DNA of 64,000 nt from Gnetum montanum (GCA_015680685.1 MNCI01033474.1:988009-1052008); one strand, 5' to 3'. Counted from the first letter of the stretch, positions 10,333 to 21,949 are shown. Made by a program: numbers and translations. Notes: generated by a model from the sequence alone, not told the origin.

Positions 10333-11526
10333 TGAAACACCACAAAAATTCGAGCTTAGTACTTCTCCAACACGAAGCAGGTCCCTAGGACTCACAAACG
10401 ACCACAGCTACATCTGGTGTCACACATGGAAACTTCAGAGATCAAAATACTTAATTTTCACTAAGTATGCAGTCTCAGCGTATATGCGCAGCATATACGC
10501 TCAAGTTCACATCCATAGCGTATACGCCTGACATTTTCAGCGTATACGCCCAACGTAGATATCCAGTGTTTATGCCCAGCGTACACGTCTCACATGTACA
10601 CTCAGCAGGTACAACAAATGTATACGCTTGGCATGAAATCCCCAAAGATGTCATGAAAACAGTACTGCAGAGCAAGAATTTGTACAAGGCAACAACCATC
10701 AGCGTATATGCCCAGCCATCATCAGTGTATACATTGGGCGTATACGCCCAGCGTCCACAACATCTACGTCCAAGTTCGCATACACCCAGCACATCCAGCG
10801 TATATGCCCAGAGTCTACGCTCGCTAGATAGCGTATACACCCAGCAAATGTAACATATTGTACACTTGTAAATTTTACACTTTTTCACTCGGTCAACGCA
10901 CCACGTGTCGCCCAACCCAAGTCTAGTGTCAAAAACCTGTATAAAGCCACATTTTTCACTAGATCTAGGTCGGTTGGCAAAACATTCAGAGCGCACCAGA
11001 GAGTAGAGATGCTACGAACCAGAGCACAAAACCCTTTACACTGGAAAACCCAGTACGCTGAGTAGAAAGCCTCTACGCTATGCCTACAGTGTGAACCAGT
11101 CATCCTTGCATCCACCGGAGCTTTTCGTCTGCCTTGTGTCCCAGTCAAAACTACGTTAGACCGGTGCATTGTACTCTCATTCTTTAATGTCATTGTTACA
11201 TTTTCTTCACAAAATCGTTTACAGTTTGCCTTAATTGTTGCATGTATTCTATTTACGCTTGTTTACGTTTACTCTATGTTAGCATCAATCACGCTGTTTA
11301 CATTCTGATTTACGCCCGTTATGCTGTTTACGTATAACCCTACATATAGCACTTCGGTGTACGTTCGGGAAAATCCTTGTCTGATCTGCATGCAGACAAC
11401 CCAAGGTACTCTGCCTTCGTTCATTCTAGCTTGCCCTAAGGCGAAGGTAGGGTCTTCTGTGCATGTCTTGTGATCCCACGGTCTGTGTTTCCTTCTAATT
11501 GGAGACCGACGATTTCATACGGTACA
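10333..11526 (+). repeat. 5' LTR of element C
   Basis: 1194 bases, starting TGAAACACCAC and ending ACGGTACA. U3 contains the GCGTATACGC cluster (10478-10850) and a TATA box TATAAAG at 10940-10946, equivalent to TATAAAAG at 27828-27835 in the 3' LTR. Transcription would start near 10970. The left border is set by the TG and by the target duplication TACAT. Confidence 0.92.
10478..10850 (+). repeat. GCGTATACGC palindrome cluster in U3 of element C
   Basis: Exact or one-to-two-mismatch copies of the palindromic decamer GCGTATACGC, usually inside CAGCGTATACGCC, occur roughly every 20-40 bases. Mismatches are mostly CpG decay (ATATGC, GTACAC). The 3' LTR repeats the cluster at about 27314-27735 with more exact copies, including two adjacent pairs around 27570-27602. 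The cluster ends about 90 bases upstream of the TATA box. Confidence 0.85.
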
Positions 11527-11531
11527 GAAAT

Positions 11532-11550
11532 TAGCGCTACAAGGAGGGCC
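11532..11550 (+). other. Primer binding site of element C
   Basis: TAGCGCTACAAGGAGGGCC starts five bases after the 5' LTR. It corresponds to TGGCACTAGAAGGAGGGC of element A, with changes such as G to A in the second base. The tRNA is not assigned. Confidence 0.7.
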
Positions 11551-12183
11551 TCTACCTAAAACCTTACTTGGAAGCTTCCCAGAGTTTACGCTGTTGAGCG
11601 TTTATGCCATCGACCATACGTCAATTCCTTCTGAAAACCTTCCAGCATTTACGCTGCTCAGTTTGAAACCCAGTCTACGAACAATCCAACATCTATGCTA
11701 TTCAGCGTCTACGCCGTTCCTATTAAAACTTACTCTAAGATCCCCAGCATTTACACTATTAATCATACGCTACACGCTTTACGCTGCAAATTTTTCCTAC
11801 GCTGTACACAAGACTGCTAAAGTTTACACTGCACATTTTACGCCATAGATACTGCTGTCCATTTATGCTACGCTCTTGACACCGTAGACCTCGTCTATCC
11901 TGTGCACTGATTTTGTCCTTGCTGTTCTGTTTACACTGTGCTCTTTACGTTGTAGACTTCGTCTACGCTGCTGTCCAGTTTATACTGCACTCTATACGCT
12001 GTAACCTTGTTTTACGCTGCACCCTGACACTATATACGCTGCCTAGCGTATACGCTGTACGATTTACGCCGTAGACTTGTCTACGCTGACTCTATACGTT
12101 GTATACACTATCGTTATATGTCGTTCGTTGAAACGTATACATTGTACGCTGCACTTAGTACACTAATTTCACATCTCTATACC
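11551..12183 (+). repeat. Leader of element C with dispersed TTTACGCTG motifs
   Basis: Untranslated leader carrying many copies of TTTACGCTG, TCTACGCTG and TATACGCTG. These are half-sites of the GCGTATACGC palindrome, and one exact full palindrome is present near 12045. No gene is visible. The same half-sites recur at 20580-21670. Confidence 0.7.
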
Positions 12184-15104
12184 ATGCCATACCCTCAACA
12201 GGTCATCATGAACCTCGTAAACACCACCTCTACAACCACTCAAGTCACCGACATGGTAGGCACCATGGCTGCCCAACAGCCCGTCGTTCCACAGTTGGCA
12301 GTACAACCCATAGCGGGGCCTCGCCGATCCCTCAGGTTGCAAGGGAGGAACCCAACATCCAACATTAGAACCTAAGACTAGTATAATTTCATATTTGTGA
12401 AAATACAAGCTAGCCTAGCCTTGGATCGAGCCGAGATAGAGGTGAAGAGGCAATACAAACTCTTCTACAGGTAGGACGCAAGTTTATCCCTTCCCCGTAC
12501 GATATAATCCCTGTTCCAGAGTAGTACTCAGAGCTCATCACGCAACTCCTCCTACAAAGGAGCCAGTCGTTGGATCAGCCTACAGTAGATCTCCAACCGG
12601 AAGAGGAGGACGAGTTCACTGCCCAATCTGAACACGAAGATTCCTATCACACCCTTAGCCTACAAATACACATCAACCCCATGTTTCATCTAGGCACGGG
12701 GGAAGTCATGCCCCTCCAATCCCTCAAGTTCACCCAGACGCAAGTACCTCCGCCAGAAACATTAGCACTGGTTCATGTTCCTCTTCCGAGTGACCCGCAA
12801 ATCAACATACTCCCTCTCGCCATCATTCCCGCTATAGCTGCTGGTCCATCCTCGCAAGCACCACCCTCGCATAATAACGTGGGAGCGACCTTCTCGCCTC
12901 GAGTGATAGGGATACCTCATGTAATACCGACATCCACGTCCATCCACTACATCCCCCAAATCCAAACGTATGGAGCCCCCTTGACCGCTATAACTCAACA
13001 AGGAGTTCCTTCACAAAACGTAGCTAGGCAATGGGCAGCAATGGGTGTGCCATCACATCAACCTTCTCACCATAACGTGCCACCTCATATGCTTCCACCG
13101 GCCAACATTCCCCAGGTACAGCCGCAACCACAGCAGCAACAACCTCTTACCTACAATGTGTCGTCCTGGTGCCACATGCTATGAACATTCCACAAGTACA
13201 ACTACCAACTGCGCAGCTCTCAGCCTTCCAACCTATCTTCCAACAATCCAATCTATACAATATACCATATCCCCAAGCTATCACCTCACCTAGTGTCTAA
13301 GACTGGGTGGATGCTAAATAATTAATGCAAGAACTAACTAATGAGGTCAAACGACTTAAAACAGCTGCCGACGGAGAATTGAAGGTAGTGGACTTTTACC
13401 ACGATGACCCCATCAGCTCTTCCGTCCCGCCCCTAACTTTGCCCAAAGGAATATCATTGCCAACATTAAGGGGAGACAGACCCCAACGCTCACTTAATAA
13501 TGTTTAGATTAGAATGCACGTTACTCCAGGCATGGCCCCATGCCATTTTGCGAGTGTTCCCTATGTTCCTTGCAAGGAGAGCACTTGATTGGTATCGGGC
13601 CTTGCCGAGGAATTTTATATTTTCCTTGGAAGAGTTGTTACATCAATTCATGACCAAGCTCAAATATAACTTGAAACCTGAGGTGACATTGGACAGCCTT
13701 ATACAAGTTAAACAAGCACCACTCAAACCTATACAAAAATTCATTCAGAGGTGGAGTGCCACTCTTAATGAGATACACGAGCCAATCACCTAGACATATC
13801 TGCTCACAATTCTAAAGGGGGCTGTTAATGACTTCTTCAAATCCAAATTATACTATCTTAATGCGTGTAATCTTAACCAAGCTTTTGTACAGATCAAAAA
13901 TATAGAAGAGTTAGCTCAAAATATCCATGATCCTGCATATTTAGCCTTCAAAAATCAACACAGTAAGAAAGATATAGAGAAGGCTAAAATAACTATAGCA
14001 ACAATAGCAGAAACGCAACAAGCACACATGGCACAACAAAACAAACTGCCTGTAGTCCCTACTAACTATACTAAACCTACTCCCACAACCACGCTGGAAT
14101 CATCATCATTGTAGAACCCAACACCAAACCGTACGAGAAATTTTGAGAGGAAAGAACCCTCTCAATATACACCATTGCCTATGAAGCCATCCTAGCTATT
14201 CGACCAACTCTTGAAGGTTGGGTTAATGAAACACAAACAGTTATCCCCTACGGCCATCCAGAGACATGATCGGTTTTGTCAACTCATTCAGAACCCAAGC
14301 TTAGCAACATCGGATAAGCCTCCAGTGTCCAAAGGTTTTAAAATGGATCGCTTCTACGACTATCACCAACGCAATGGGCACAGCACGGATTACTATTTCA
14401 CCCTGAAGTAGGACATATAGCGAATGATCAACGAAGGCCAAATCACCTTTGATGAGGCCAACCTGGTCCAACCACAGAATCAAGCTATGGGGGTGTATAA
14501 AGACCCTCTGAACACCAAAGAGGCACCGTACATTATCAACACAATCTGCTTTGATGATGAACCCGAGACACCCAACATTAACACCGTCTACTCTGAATAT
14601 AAACAACGAACACCTAACAAGCCATTTGTAGTCCATGTTCCTCCCACTCCATCCACATCCTTGCCTCAACCACCGCACGCCCCGCAGCAGCCATATGTCA
14701 TCCAGGTACCCTCGGCCGTAGCAACATCTAACACCATGACACGCGAAAAACCATACGTGGTGCGTGTCCCTCCCACCGTTGTTACCTCAAATCCACCAAC
14801 CCCTCCTACTCGGCCTGCCCCTTTTGTAGTCCAAGTACCACCCGCAGTCGCAATAGCGGAGGTCCAACCTTCACCAAAACCAACCCCATATGTTGTTAGG
14901 ACATCTAAAAGTCCTAATGATCACCAAGCCTCCACCTTACAAATGCAAGGCAAACCTAGCCCCTACATTGTTAGGATGCCTGGCTAGCCTTTTGCTCAAC
15001 CACATCCGACTGCCCAACCGCAACCCCACCTGGCTCCATATGTGGTAAGACTCCCAAAGCAACCCGAGGCTCCTAGATCTGCTCCACCTCCATGCCACAC
15101 ATGA
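12184..15104 (+). pseudogene. Element C gag (degenerate)
   Basis: Starts around the ATG at 12184 or 12570. Pro/Gln-rich N-terminus to about 13184, then a short frame change (13325-13507), then the gag core from 13500 in the same frame as PR. Visible landmarks are RALDWYRALPRNFI (about 13580), FMTKLKYNLKPE and a zinc-knuckle-like segment DRFYDYHQRNGHSTDYY (14344-14394). In that segment both expected cysteines are tyrosine, which a G-to-A change explains. The linker after it carries a repeated peptide (listed separately). Stops include TAG at about 13791 and 14113. Family role: particle protein and RNA binding. It ends in a stop near 15104 but remains in phase with PR. Confidence 0.78.
14616..15057 (+). 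repeat. Repeated octapeptide P-[YF]-V-V-x-V-P-P in gag linker of element C
   Basis: Eight variants are coded about 50-75 bases apart: PFVVHVPP, PYVIQVPS, PYVVRVPP, PFVVQVPP, PYVVRTSK, PYIVRMPG and PYVVRLPK among them, separated by Pro/Thr/Gln-rich spacers. Element A keeps at least two diverged copies near 30240-30300 (VIRVPL, FIIKVS). The regular motif suggests a multivalent binding segment between nucleocapsid and protease. Confidence 0.7.
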
Positions 15105-15326
15105 GAACACTTAGTGGATAGGCTTACGCATGAACTCTTAGAGAAGGAGCGTCAACGGTTAGCTGTAGGGCCACCTAAACCCACTCCACTCAACGCTATA
15201 CCCATGACGCCACCCAACAGCCAACCAAATGTAGGTAACGAGGGTGAACCATAAAAAAAAACTGATACATCTAAAACAATCGCTCCAAGAAAAAATGACA
15301 GACCAACAAAGCATGAAATAAAACTA

Positions 15327-16385
15327 TTGGGGCCAATGGACCCAGTCATCGCTGATGTAAACGTGCCCAACAGTAGAGATTTGGCAACGGCTTTAACACA
15401 AGTCACACAAGCACTCAAACAAAAGAACACTTTGCTAAGCTTGTATGACTTAGTTCTTACATCCCAAACACATCATGAAGCTTTGGTACGCATGTTAACG
15501 TCGATCCCAGTAAGCAAGGACTTGCTTCCAAATGAACCCTCCATTCATGTGGTAATGTACTCGCCCCAAGGGGTAACTTCCAAACCACTAAGCTTCCACA
15601 ACGATAACATTAAGATGGATAAGAAAATAGGGGAGATAACAACAGCCCCCATGTTCATAACGATATGCATAAATCAGTTCAAGATACATAGGGTCCACGT
15701 AGACGATGGAGCTGCCACAAACGTAGTACCATATCCCATCATTGAACAACTAGGGCTAACGGAGTTAATCAAACCAACCGCAACTACATGTTTAAAATCA
15801 TTCAGTGGGTCACGCATGATGGTCAAAGGCATAGTAACCTTAGACTTCATAGCAGGGGACTAGTTTCCCATGTCTGCCGACTTCGTAGTGGTCGATGAAA
15901 TGCCAAGATTCAACCTAATATTAGGAAGGCCCTGGTTGGCCTAACTGAAAGCGGTCTCATCCCCTATACATCAAGAAATTCACTTGACTTACGAAGGCGG
16001 TGAAATCATCATACACGAGGAAGTGGCTACACCTATTGTTTCATCACACATGGACATGGACCAAGGCTCAGAGGTTGAACTCAAAGAGCCTAGCTAAAAT
16101 GACATAAACAAACAACAACCAGTAGGAAGTAATCCAAATCCACCTAAAACAGAAACACCTGCACCTGACATTGTACATACACCTTCTCAATTAGAAACTA
16201 ACACAGAACTCGCCACCAATACTGAAACATCTAAAAACACTGACACAGAAGTCATTCCATCAGACGTCCCTTGGGCTGAATTACCATTCAATGTGATCAG
16301 CAAAGGGGACGCTGAATACAGAATCATACCCATTGACACATTGCCTAAAATTAAAAAGAAAAAAATCAAAAAATCCCTAAAATAA
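15327..16385 (+). pseudogene. Element C protease and downstream linker (one in-frame stop in PR)
   Basis: Aspartic protease in the gag frame. The active-site region reads VHVDDGAATNVVP (about 15700), the usual D-[ST]-G replaced by the D-D-G form. It is followed by flap-like LKSFSGSRMMVKG, the hydrophobic segment FVVVDEMPRFNLILGRPWLA, and a Thr/Glu-rich tail. Stops are TAG at about 15861 and TAG at 15943. The frame ends in TAA at about 16383. It processes gag-pol in the family. RT does not follow directly; the minus-strand gene and repeats intervene, as expected if PR and RT are joined by splicing. Confidence 0.75.
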
Positions 16386-16620
16386 TACCATCTCACCCTG
16401 TCCGGAACGACGTTAAACTATCATGTCTGCAATGACATAAAACTAGCCACAATCAGAAATGGTCGGTCAACCCAGAAACCCACCCACATTATCCGAAATG
16501 TTCCTTGTTTACAACTGAGGCCCGAAGTGGCCTTAAACTACACATGTGGCCCAAAATGGCCTTAAACTACGCATGTGGCCCGAAATGGCCTTAAACTAGA
16601 CTATACACTTATACTTTGTT
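16386..16620 (+). repeat. Short tandem repeats 'ggcc..aaatggccttaaactac' bordering the antisense gene (PR side)
   Basis: Three units of about 33 bases (16514-16605) share GGCCTTAAACTA, and looser copies (ACGTTAAACTATCATG) lie before them. The same motif returns on the RT side of the antisense gene at 21955-22060, after integrase at 25655-26110, and on both sides of the homologous gene in element A. Confidence 0.7.
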
Positions 16621-19600
16621 TTCCTTTTCGCTTATTATTTATAATTACATCTACGCATTACACTTAAAACAAATGAAAAATAAACCAAAACATTTTACAT
16701 TGTTGTGTCATATTTACAGTTAAACTCAAAATCAACAAAAAAAATTTTATATATGCAATGATGTACAATTATAACCATCAATTGTTTTCGTCCATCTCAA
16801 AAATTTTAGCTTACAATTCCTGTATAAATTTGAGTCAAGAAAAAACTAAAAAACTAAAAACAAAAAAAAATAGCTAAAAAAAACTAAGCATCTGGGATGG
16901 GAGGTTCGTCCCCTTTAGATCCACCAACGTCAGGGGCCCCCACTCCACTAGGGCCAGCTTCCTGGACATTGTCACCACCTTCATCTTGAAAATACAAAAG
17001 GAGACAATCAATGTAAGAATAAGAGAACACCAAAATTTCAAACGTTATTTAGCAAATCAATTTCATGATGACAAAATGCTTACCATAGGAGATCCCCCTA
17101 ACCCAAATTCCAGCTGACGAAGGATTTCCTCTTCTGAGGCACTTGCCAAATCTATCCCATCAAGGCCTAAGTTGACATCTGCTAAGGTCTTTCCCTTATC
17201 GACAGCTGACCAGGTAGGACGCTTCAAAGGGAATTCACCCACTGACACTTCCCCAGAGGCAGTCGTAATCATCCTTGTAGGCGACTCCATCTCAACAGTT
17301 GTGTTTTGGGCAAAAGTATCAAAAGTAAAGCGCAGAACCAAACCCTCCACAAACATTTCTAGTTGCCACTTTTCAATGGACACTTCCTTTAACGACTTCT
17401 TGTAATGATGTTTGTGATTTTTCTCATCATGACCCCACTTGCAAACCTTGGAAGCAAAAGCTTTCCAGTCTTGACATTTGAGGTTCAAGAGATCAATTTG
17501 GGCTTTACGCTTTGCCATTCTTTGAGTCAGTGACACATAACGATTTAGTAGATTCCAATATCTAGTATACGTAACCTTGAACGTTCGCCAAGAGCGTTCA
17601 CCGCTTAGTTTAGCAGCGGCGAACTCGTACCAAGCCTTAAGATCGTCATGTTCAACCGACAACTTGGAGACTTCCTTTTCCTTTGCCTGGATCTATGGCC
17701 ACAACTATTCAACAGAATGCCTACATGTCCACAATGACTTAGCGTTGTGCACAAGACCTTCTGCCACCTCCTCATAAACAAGCCTCGGCACCTGCTCCAC
17801 TTCTGGGGATAATGTGGGTAAACTCTCTATGCTGATGGTCTCAGAAGGGTCCCACCTCAATTTAGCACCTATGCATATGAAGAAATCAAACGTTAAGATA
17901 ACAAAAATAGGGTGTAAAACTCTAAAACTGCAAATGATTCAAAACACTTATACCTATTTCAGGGTGGACCTCCTGAATTCGTTCGACAACCTCTTCAGCG
18001 ATTCTAGCCACAAAATCCATCTTACTTGGCATTTCTGTCCAAGTAAATGGCTCACGGGTGCGGGATGAACTAACCTCCGCGGTTCTTTCAGGGGGAACCA
18101 TCTTCATGGGTACGTCTAACCACACCATCTTAGTTTCACTACCTTCATTTGGAAGAAATAAAAACATGAAAATAAAATAAAATAGAAATGACAACTAATG
18201 AAGAAATATAAAATAAAACAACATACCGTGCTCCTTATCACCTTCTGGGGGATCCCCTAAGTCCAGATTTCCCTTGAGAAAGTTGTTGAACATTTGGTCG
18301 ACACCACCCAGATCATCCAACAGCTCAGTTTCTATGGTGTTTTCCTTTAACTCCTCCGTTCCTCCTCCCTTATCCTTCTCCACATTTTCCTCCTCATTAT
18401 TTCACTCCGTGTTGGTCTCCTCCTCCTCAGTGATTGTTTCTAAAGCCTGCTTCCTCACTTCTCAAATCAGGCCAAAGGTATTAGTGACATCTAAGCAATC
18501 AAAGAAAAAATTATGAGTGAAACGAAAACAATAAAGCAATAAGCGGGCTAAGTCTACTTACCGGGCATCTTGAATCGAATGCGCTTTACTTGTGGCTCGC
18601 TCACATTCGAAACTTCCTCAGTTGGGCATTCGTGTCTTTTCAACTTCGATTTGGCCTGGCCAACGGTCTCTTTGATGACCCGTTCTACTCTTCTCGCAGT
18701 ATAGGGTACATCATCCAGTTCCAATCCCAAACTATCATGTGTATGGGTTGACGTACCAGACGACCCCCTTGTCGTGATAGACATGGACTCATCAATGCCA
18801 TCAGGGGCATCTTGGGACTTGGCTGTTTCAAATAAGTGGTTGATCCATGGGCGGGATAGTTGACCCCGATCCCGTAGAACAAACTTGTTGTCTGCATGAA
18901 CTACCAGAAACTCGACGAAGCGGCGAAGGTAGCCAGCAAAGAAGGCAAAGGTGAAGTCAGATTGCGCCTCAACATTTGAACGCAATCACACTATCTCCTT
19001 GTGCATGCCCGACAACAAAAATTCAGCCCAATTATAGTGCATTCCAGTTTCTAGGATAGTTCGCATGACGTGTACAACCTTAACTCCAAGACTCCGTACC
19101 TAGGAAAGTGTTTTGGGGAATGCCCATGCCCTAAACAGGGGATATAGTTCATTTACCTCCTCAACCTTTGCTTTCCCCTACATTGGGAATCCTTTGGCAC
19201 CCTTGGCCACGCCCAATCAATCCTCCAATTCACGCACTGTTTGGAGCTCTTTATGAGCCCTATCTAAAACTACACTTATGCCATCTGCCAGTACCCCAAA
19301 TAAGTTTGAAAAGAATTCAAGCAACAGATGGAAAACTACCTTATCACCCTTAATCCGAGTGTTGTAGTAGGAGACAGACTCATTAAAGGAATCCACGATT
19401 CCGATCATTTCTGCTATTGATACATTAGGACTCGGGGTTGTGAAGAGCTCCATAAGGCCGACATTGTCTAAGAAATGAACAATAGATGGCGGGGCATGGT
19501 TACGCAACCATTTTTGAGCCTTAGTCACCTCCCCGAACTTCATTGACAAGGTAGTCTCAATTCGCCCAGTTGTGACAGGGTCCCTACCAGGAGGTACATC

Positions 19601-20026
19601 AACTGCAAATACAATTTGAGATTGTCATATCAGTATAACTCTCGATAGTTAAACAAACACGTTAACACATCTAGGAAATGTTGTCATTTACTGTTAGTTG
19701 TGGACTTGGATGTGCTGCTAGAGTCACGAGGGAAGACCAGTCCATTTTTTCACCAGTCTTCATGCAGCCACCCATGAGCTTTGCACATAGCGAACGCTCT
19801 AGAGAATTGCTTGTGAACATGAATGATCGCACCTTTTGTTTGACCTAATACAGTTCCACGAAGGGTGGAACTTACCATAAATGCCTCTAGAGCAGTGCGA
19901 GCGAGAGCAAGCCCTTCATCCTCAACGCATGTCCCATCCAGGTTAACCTTAGGCCTACAAATAAACAGATGTCAAAACAGAAGCAAATACCAAACGGTGA
20001 AGAGAAACAATAAACTTAGGTCCTAC

Positions 20027-20476
20027 CTATCCACCTGGTACACGGTGCCAGGGCGATTTTGGAACAATGTGTGCACACGTGCAGCTATGAATAAAGTGTT
20101 GTTGAGGTAGTCCAACCCTCGTGGCAATTGTGCCCACACGTGCGCTAACGAGCATGTAGACCTGGGCCCCCGGGTAGAACCATCCTCGTTTACAAATGGT
20201 CCCTCGTCGATGTCTTCTATGAAGACCATGACACCCTCCACAGCTCCTGGCAACATTACCTCAAGCACGCTCTATGCCACCACTTCATTTAAGTTCGACC
20301 AGATAGCAACTTCGAAGTTGTCTAACATGAAAGCCAGGAACTCACATGCACCCTCTCTAAACCAGATCCCATTGTTGTCCACAGTTAGATCTGGGGTAGG
20401 CTCATCAGCCTCAATGGAGCCAAACCATGTTAGCACCCCAACGAGCTGAACAACAAGGAGAAAAGGCTTACTATCC
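20027..20476 (-). other. Exon 2 of antisense gene: FCP1/NIF-type HAD phosphatase-like domain lacking catalytic Asp
   Basis: Three signatures in order: LLVVQLVGVLTWFG, where the family has a DxDxT or DLNGVL nucleophile motif; GACEFLAFMLDNFEVAIWSN, matching the family pattern RP..eFL.f....FeVgiWSS; and LAHVWAQLPRG with NTLFIAARVHTLFQNRPGTV, matching K.L..vw.....NtLliDDs..k.l.NP..T. The nucleophile Asp is Gln, the second Asp is Val, and the paired Asp of the last motif is Ala-Ala. Element A shows Glu, Val and Val-Leu at these places. So the fold is recognisable while catalysis is not expected. One TAG interrupts it near 20272. The family match comes from recalled motifs and needs a profile search. 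Confidence 0.65.
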
Positions 20477-20579
20477 CTGCAAGCAATCAGGATGCCACAA
20501 TAAATCAGCCATGCATCAAAACAATGCAAAAAAAAATTCACATCGTAGACCAACACTTAGAAAAAACATTTTTGCTAAC

Positions 20580-21240
20580 TGTTTACGCTTAGCGTATATG
20601 CTGTTTAACCTAGCATATACGCTATCACAAACTGTTTACACTCAGCGTATATGCTACCTATCCCAGCGTATATGCTGACAATGAACTGTTTATGCTACCA
20701 ACCAAACTGTCTATGCTCAGCGTATACGCAGAAGAAACCCTCAGCGTATATGCCGTAGGAGCCTTCAGCGTAAATGGTCTATGCTAGACACTGAACAAAC
20801 AGTTTATGCCGGAAACATGAAAAACAAGTCTACGCTATATCATACTTAAAAAGACAATTGTGCATGCTTAACGTATACGCTGAAGAAACCCTCAGCGTAT
20901 ACTCCGTCACAACGTAGATCGTCTACGTTGATGAAACAGAAACTTACGCTGATAAAAGAGAAAACTTTGTGCATAGAAAACTTATTACGCCGTAGTTTAC
21001 GCTGATATAATCATCTACGCTTTGTGCAAGAAAAAGTGATTACGCTGTGTGCTGATAAAACAAATTACGCTATGATAGTCTACGCTAACTCGACTTTACG
21101 CTGTGAATTTACACTCGTCGTATACACCAAAATATCTACGCTAAACTCTCTACGCTCAGCATATACGCCGAATCTCTACGCTAAACTCTCTACGATCAGC
21201 GTATATGCCGAAGCCCTCTACAAGACTGTCTATGCTACGA
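20580..21240 (-). repeat. GCGTATACGC/TACGCTG repeat tract in intron 1 of the antisense gene
   Basis: Dense copies of CAGCGTATATGC, TTTACGCTGA and related half-sites fill most of intron 1 (21287-20477). The motif is the same as in the LTR U3 and the leader, so one repeat type occupies the LTR, leader and this intron of element C. It is absent from the corresponding intron of element A. Confidence 0.75.
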
Positions 21241-21418
21241 AACATGCACAAGAAAAAATAACTAACAAAGGCGGGATCAGACCTTACCTGTGTGATGATC
21301 TGGGCCATGAAGGAATCCTGGGCCTAGGCAGGCACTGCAGCATGGCTTCGCTCTCCTCTACTAAGGTCAAGTCAGGTCCCTTCCTCTCCTGCCCTTCCAC
21401 TTCCTTACCTTTGCCCAT

Positions 21419-21734
21419 CTCGGTGTCCTCTACGCTGAGATCGATAGTTTACGCTGAAGGTTGGAACTTTTTACACCTACGCCGAGCCTCTATGCCGAAG
21501 TCTGAGTCTCTACGCCAATGCTCGAACTTCTATGCTCTACATCTACGCTATGGGTTACCCATTGGCGTCTATGCTGGGGTTAGTCGTTAGCGTCTACGCT
21601 GGGGTTTACTCGATCGGCGTCTACGCTAGGGTTTGGGTTTACGCTTATGCTGGGTTTCGCAGTTTACGCTTACGTTCACTCAGATGTTACGCCCTAAAAT
21701 GCAATGTTACAAATGACGCCCCCCCCTTTATATA
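21419..21734 (-). promoter_or_regulatory. TATA box and 5' UTR of the antisense gene
   Basis: On minus, GCGCTATATAAAGG contains TATATAAA (reverse complement 21727-21734). Upstream of it lies an unusually GC-rich CCG-type tract (about 21740-21780). The predicted start near 21700 leaves a 280-base 5' UTR with about five copies of CTACGCTGGGGTTT on plus (21580-21670) before the ATG at 21418. The transcript would run antisense to the retrotransposon. Sequence elements are direct; promoter function is inferred. Confidence 0.6.
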
Positions 21735-21949
21735 GCGCTCCGCCGTCGCTGCCGCCGCTGCTTATGCCGCCGCCTCCCGGTTTGCTACTTTTTGCCTCTT
21801 TTTTGCCTTTTTACTTATTTTTAGCTAAAATTTGCTCAAGATAATAATAAAAATATATATATTTAAAATAAAAACAAAATTACTATGTCCCAGTGTCCCC
21901 TGTGAACCCCATTTCACGCGTTTACGCCGAACATTCCACCATAAACTGT

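Larger units (their letters stand above)
16884..21418 (-). pseudogene. Antisense multi-exon gene of element C, with inactive FCP1/NIF-like HAD domain
   Basis: Inferred exons on minus: 21418-21288, 20476-20027, 19954-19692, 19602-18562, 18490-18227, 18142-17954, 17868-17084, 16984-16884. All introns have GT...AG, and the first six (phases 2,2,1,1,1,1) keep one continuous frame, which is hard to get by chance. The phase of the last intron does not fit as drawn. The product would be near 1075 residues: a short charged N-terminus (MGKGKEVEGQERK), an HAD/FCP1-like domain in exon 2, an unassigned globular region in exons 3-4, acidic linker in exon 5, coiled-coil-like Lys/Glu-rich exon 7, and a Gly/Pro/Asp-rich tail. 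About ten in-frame TAG or TGA stops make this copy a pseudogene. Element A carries the same gene. Confidence 0.75.

Noticed and set aside
10467-10996. Overlapping long frames on both strands in the LTR of element C (128 and 173 codons), and again at 27312-27841
   Set aside because: They are produced by the GCGTATACGC repeats, which contain no stop in several frames (SVYAQ, WAYTL repeats). They lie in LTR U3 and are not genes.
16884-21418. Antisense gene as an ordinary host gene into which the retrotransposon inserted
   Set aside because: It lies wholly inside the 18.1-kb element bounded by a target duplication, and a homologous copy sits at the same place in the independent element A.
21024-21735. 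188- and 67-codon plus-strand frames
   Set aside because: Repetitive TACGC-based translation (VYA, SLRL) over intron 1 and the 5' UTR of the antisense gene; no family resemblance.
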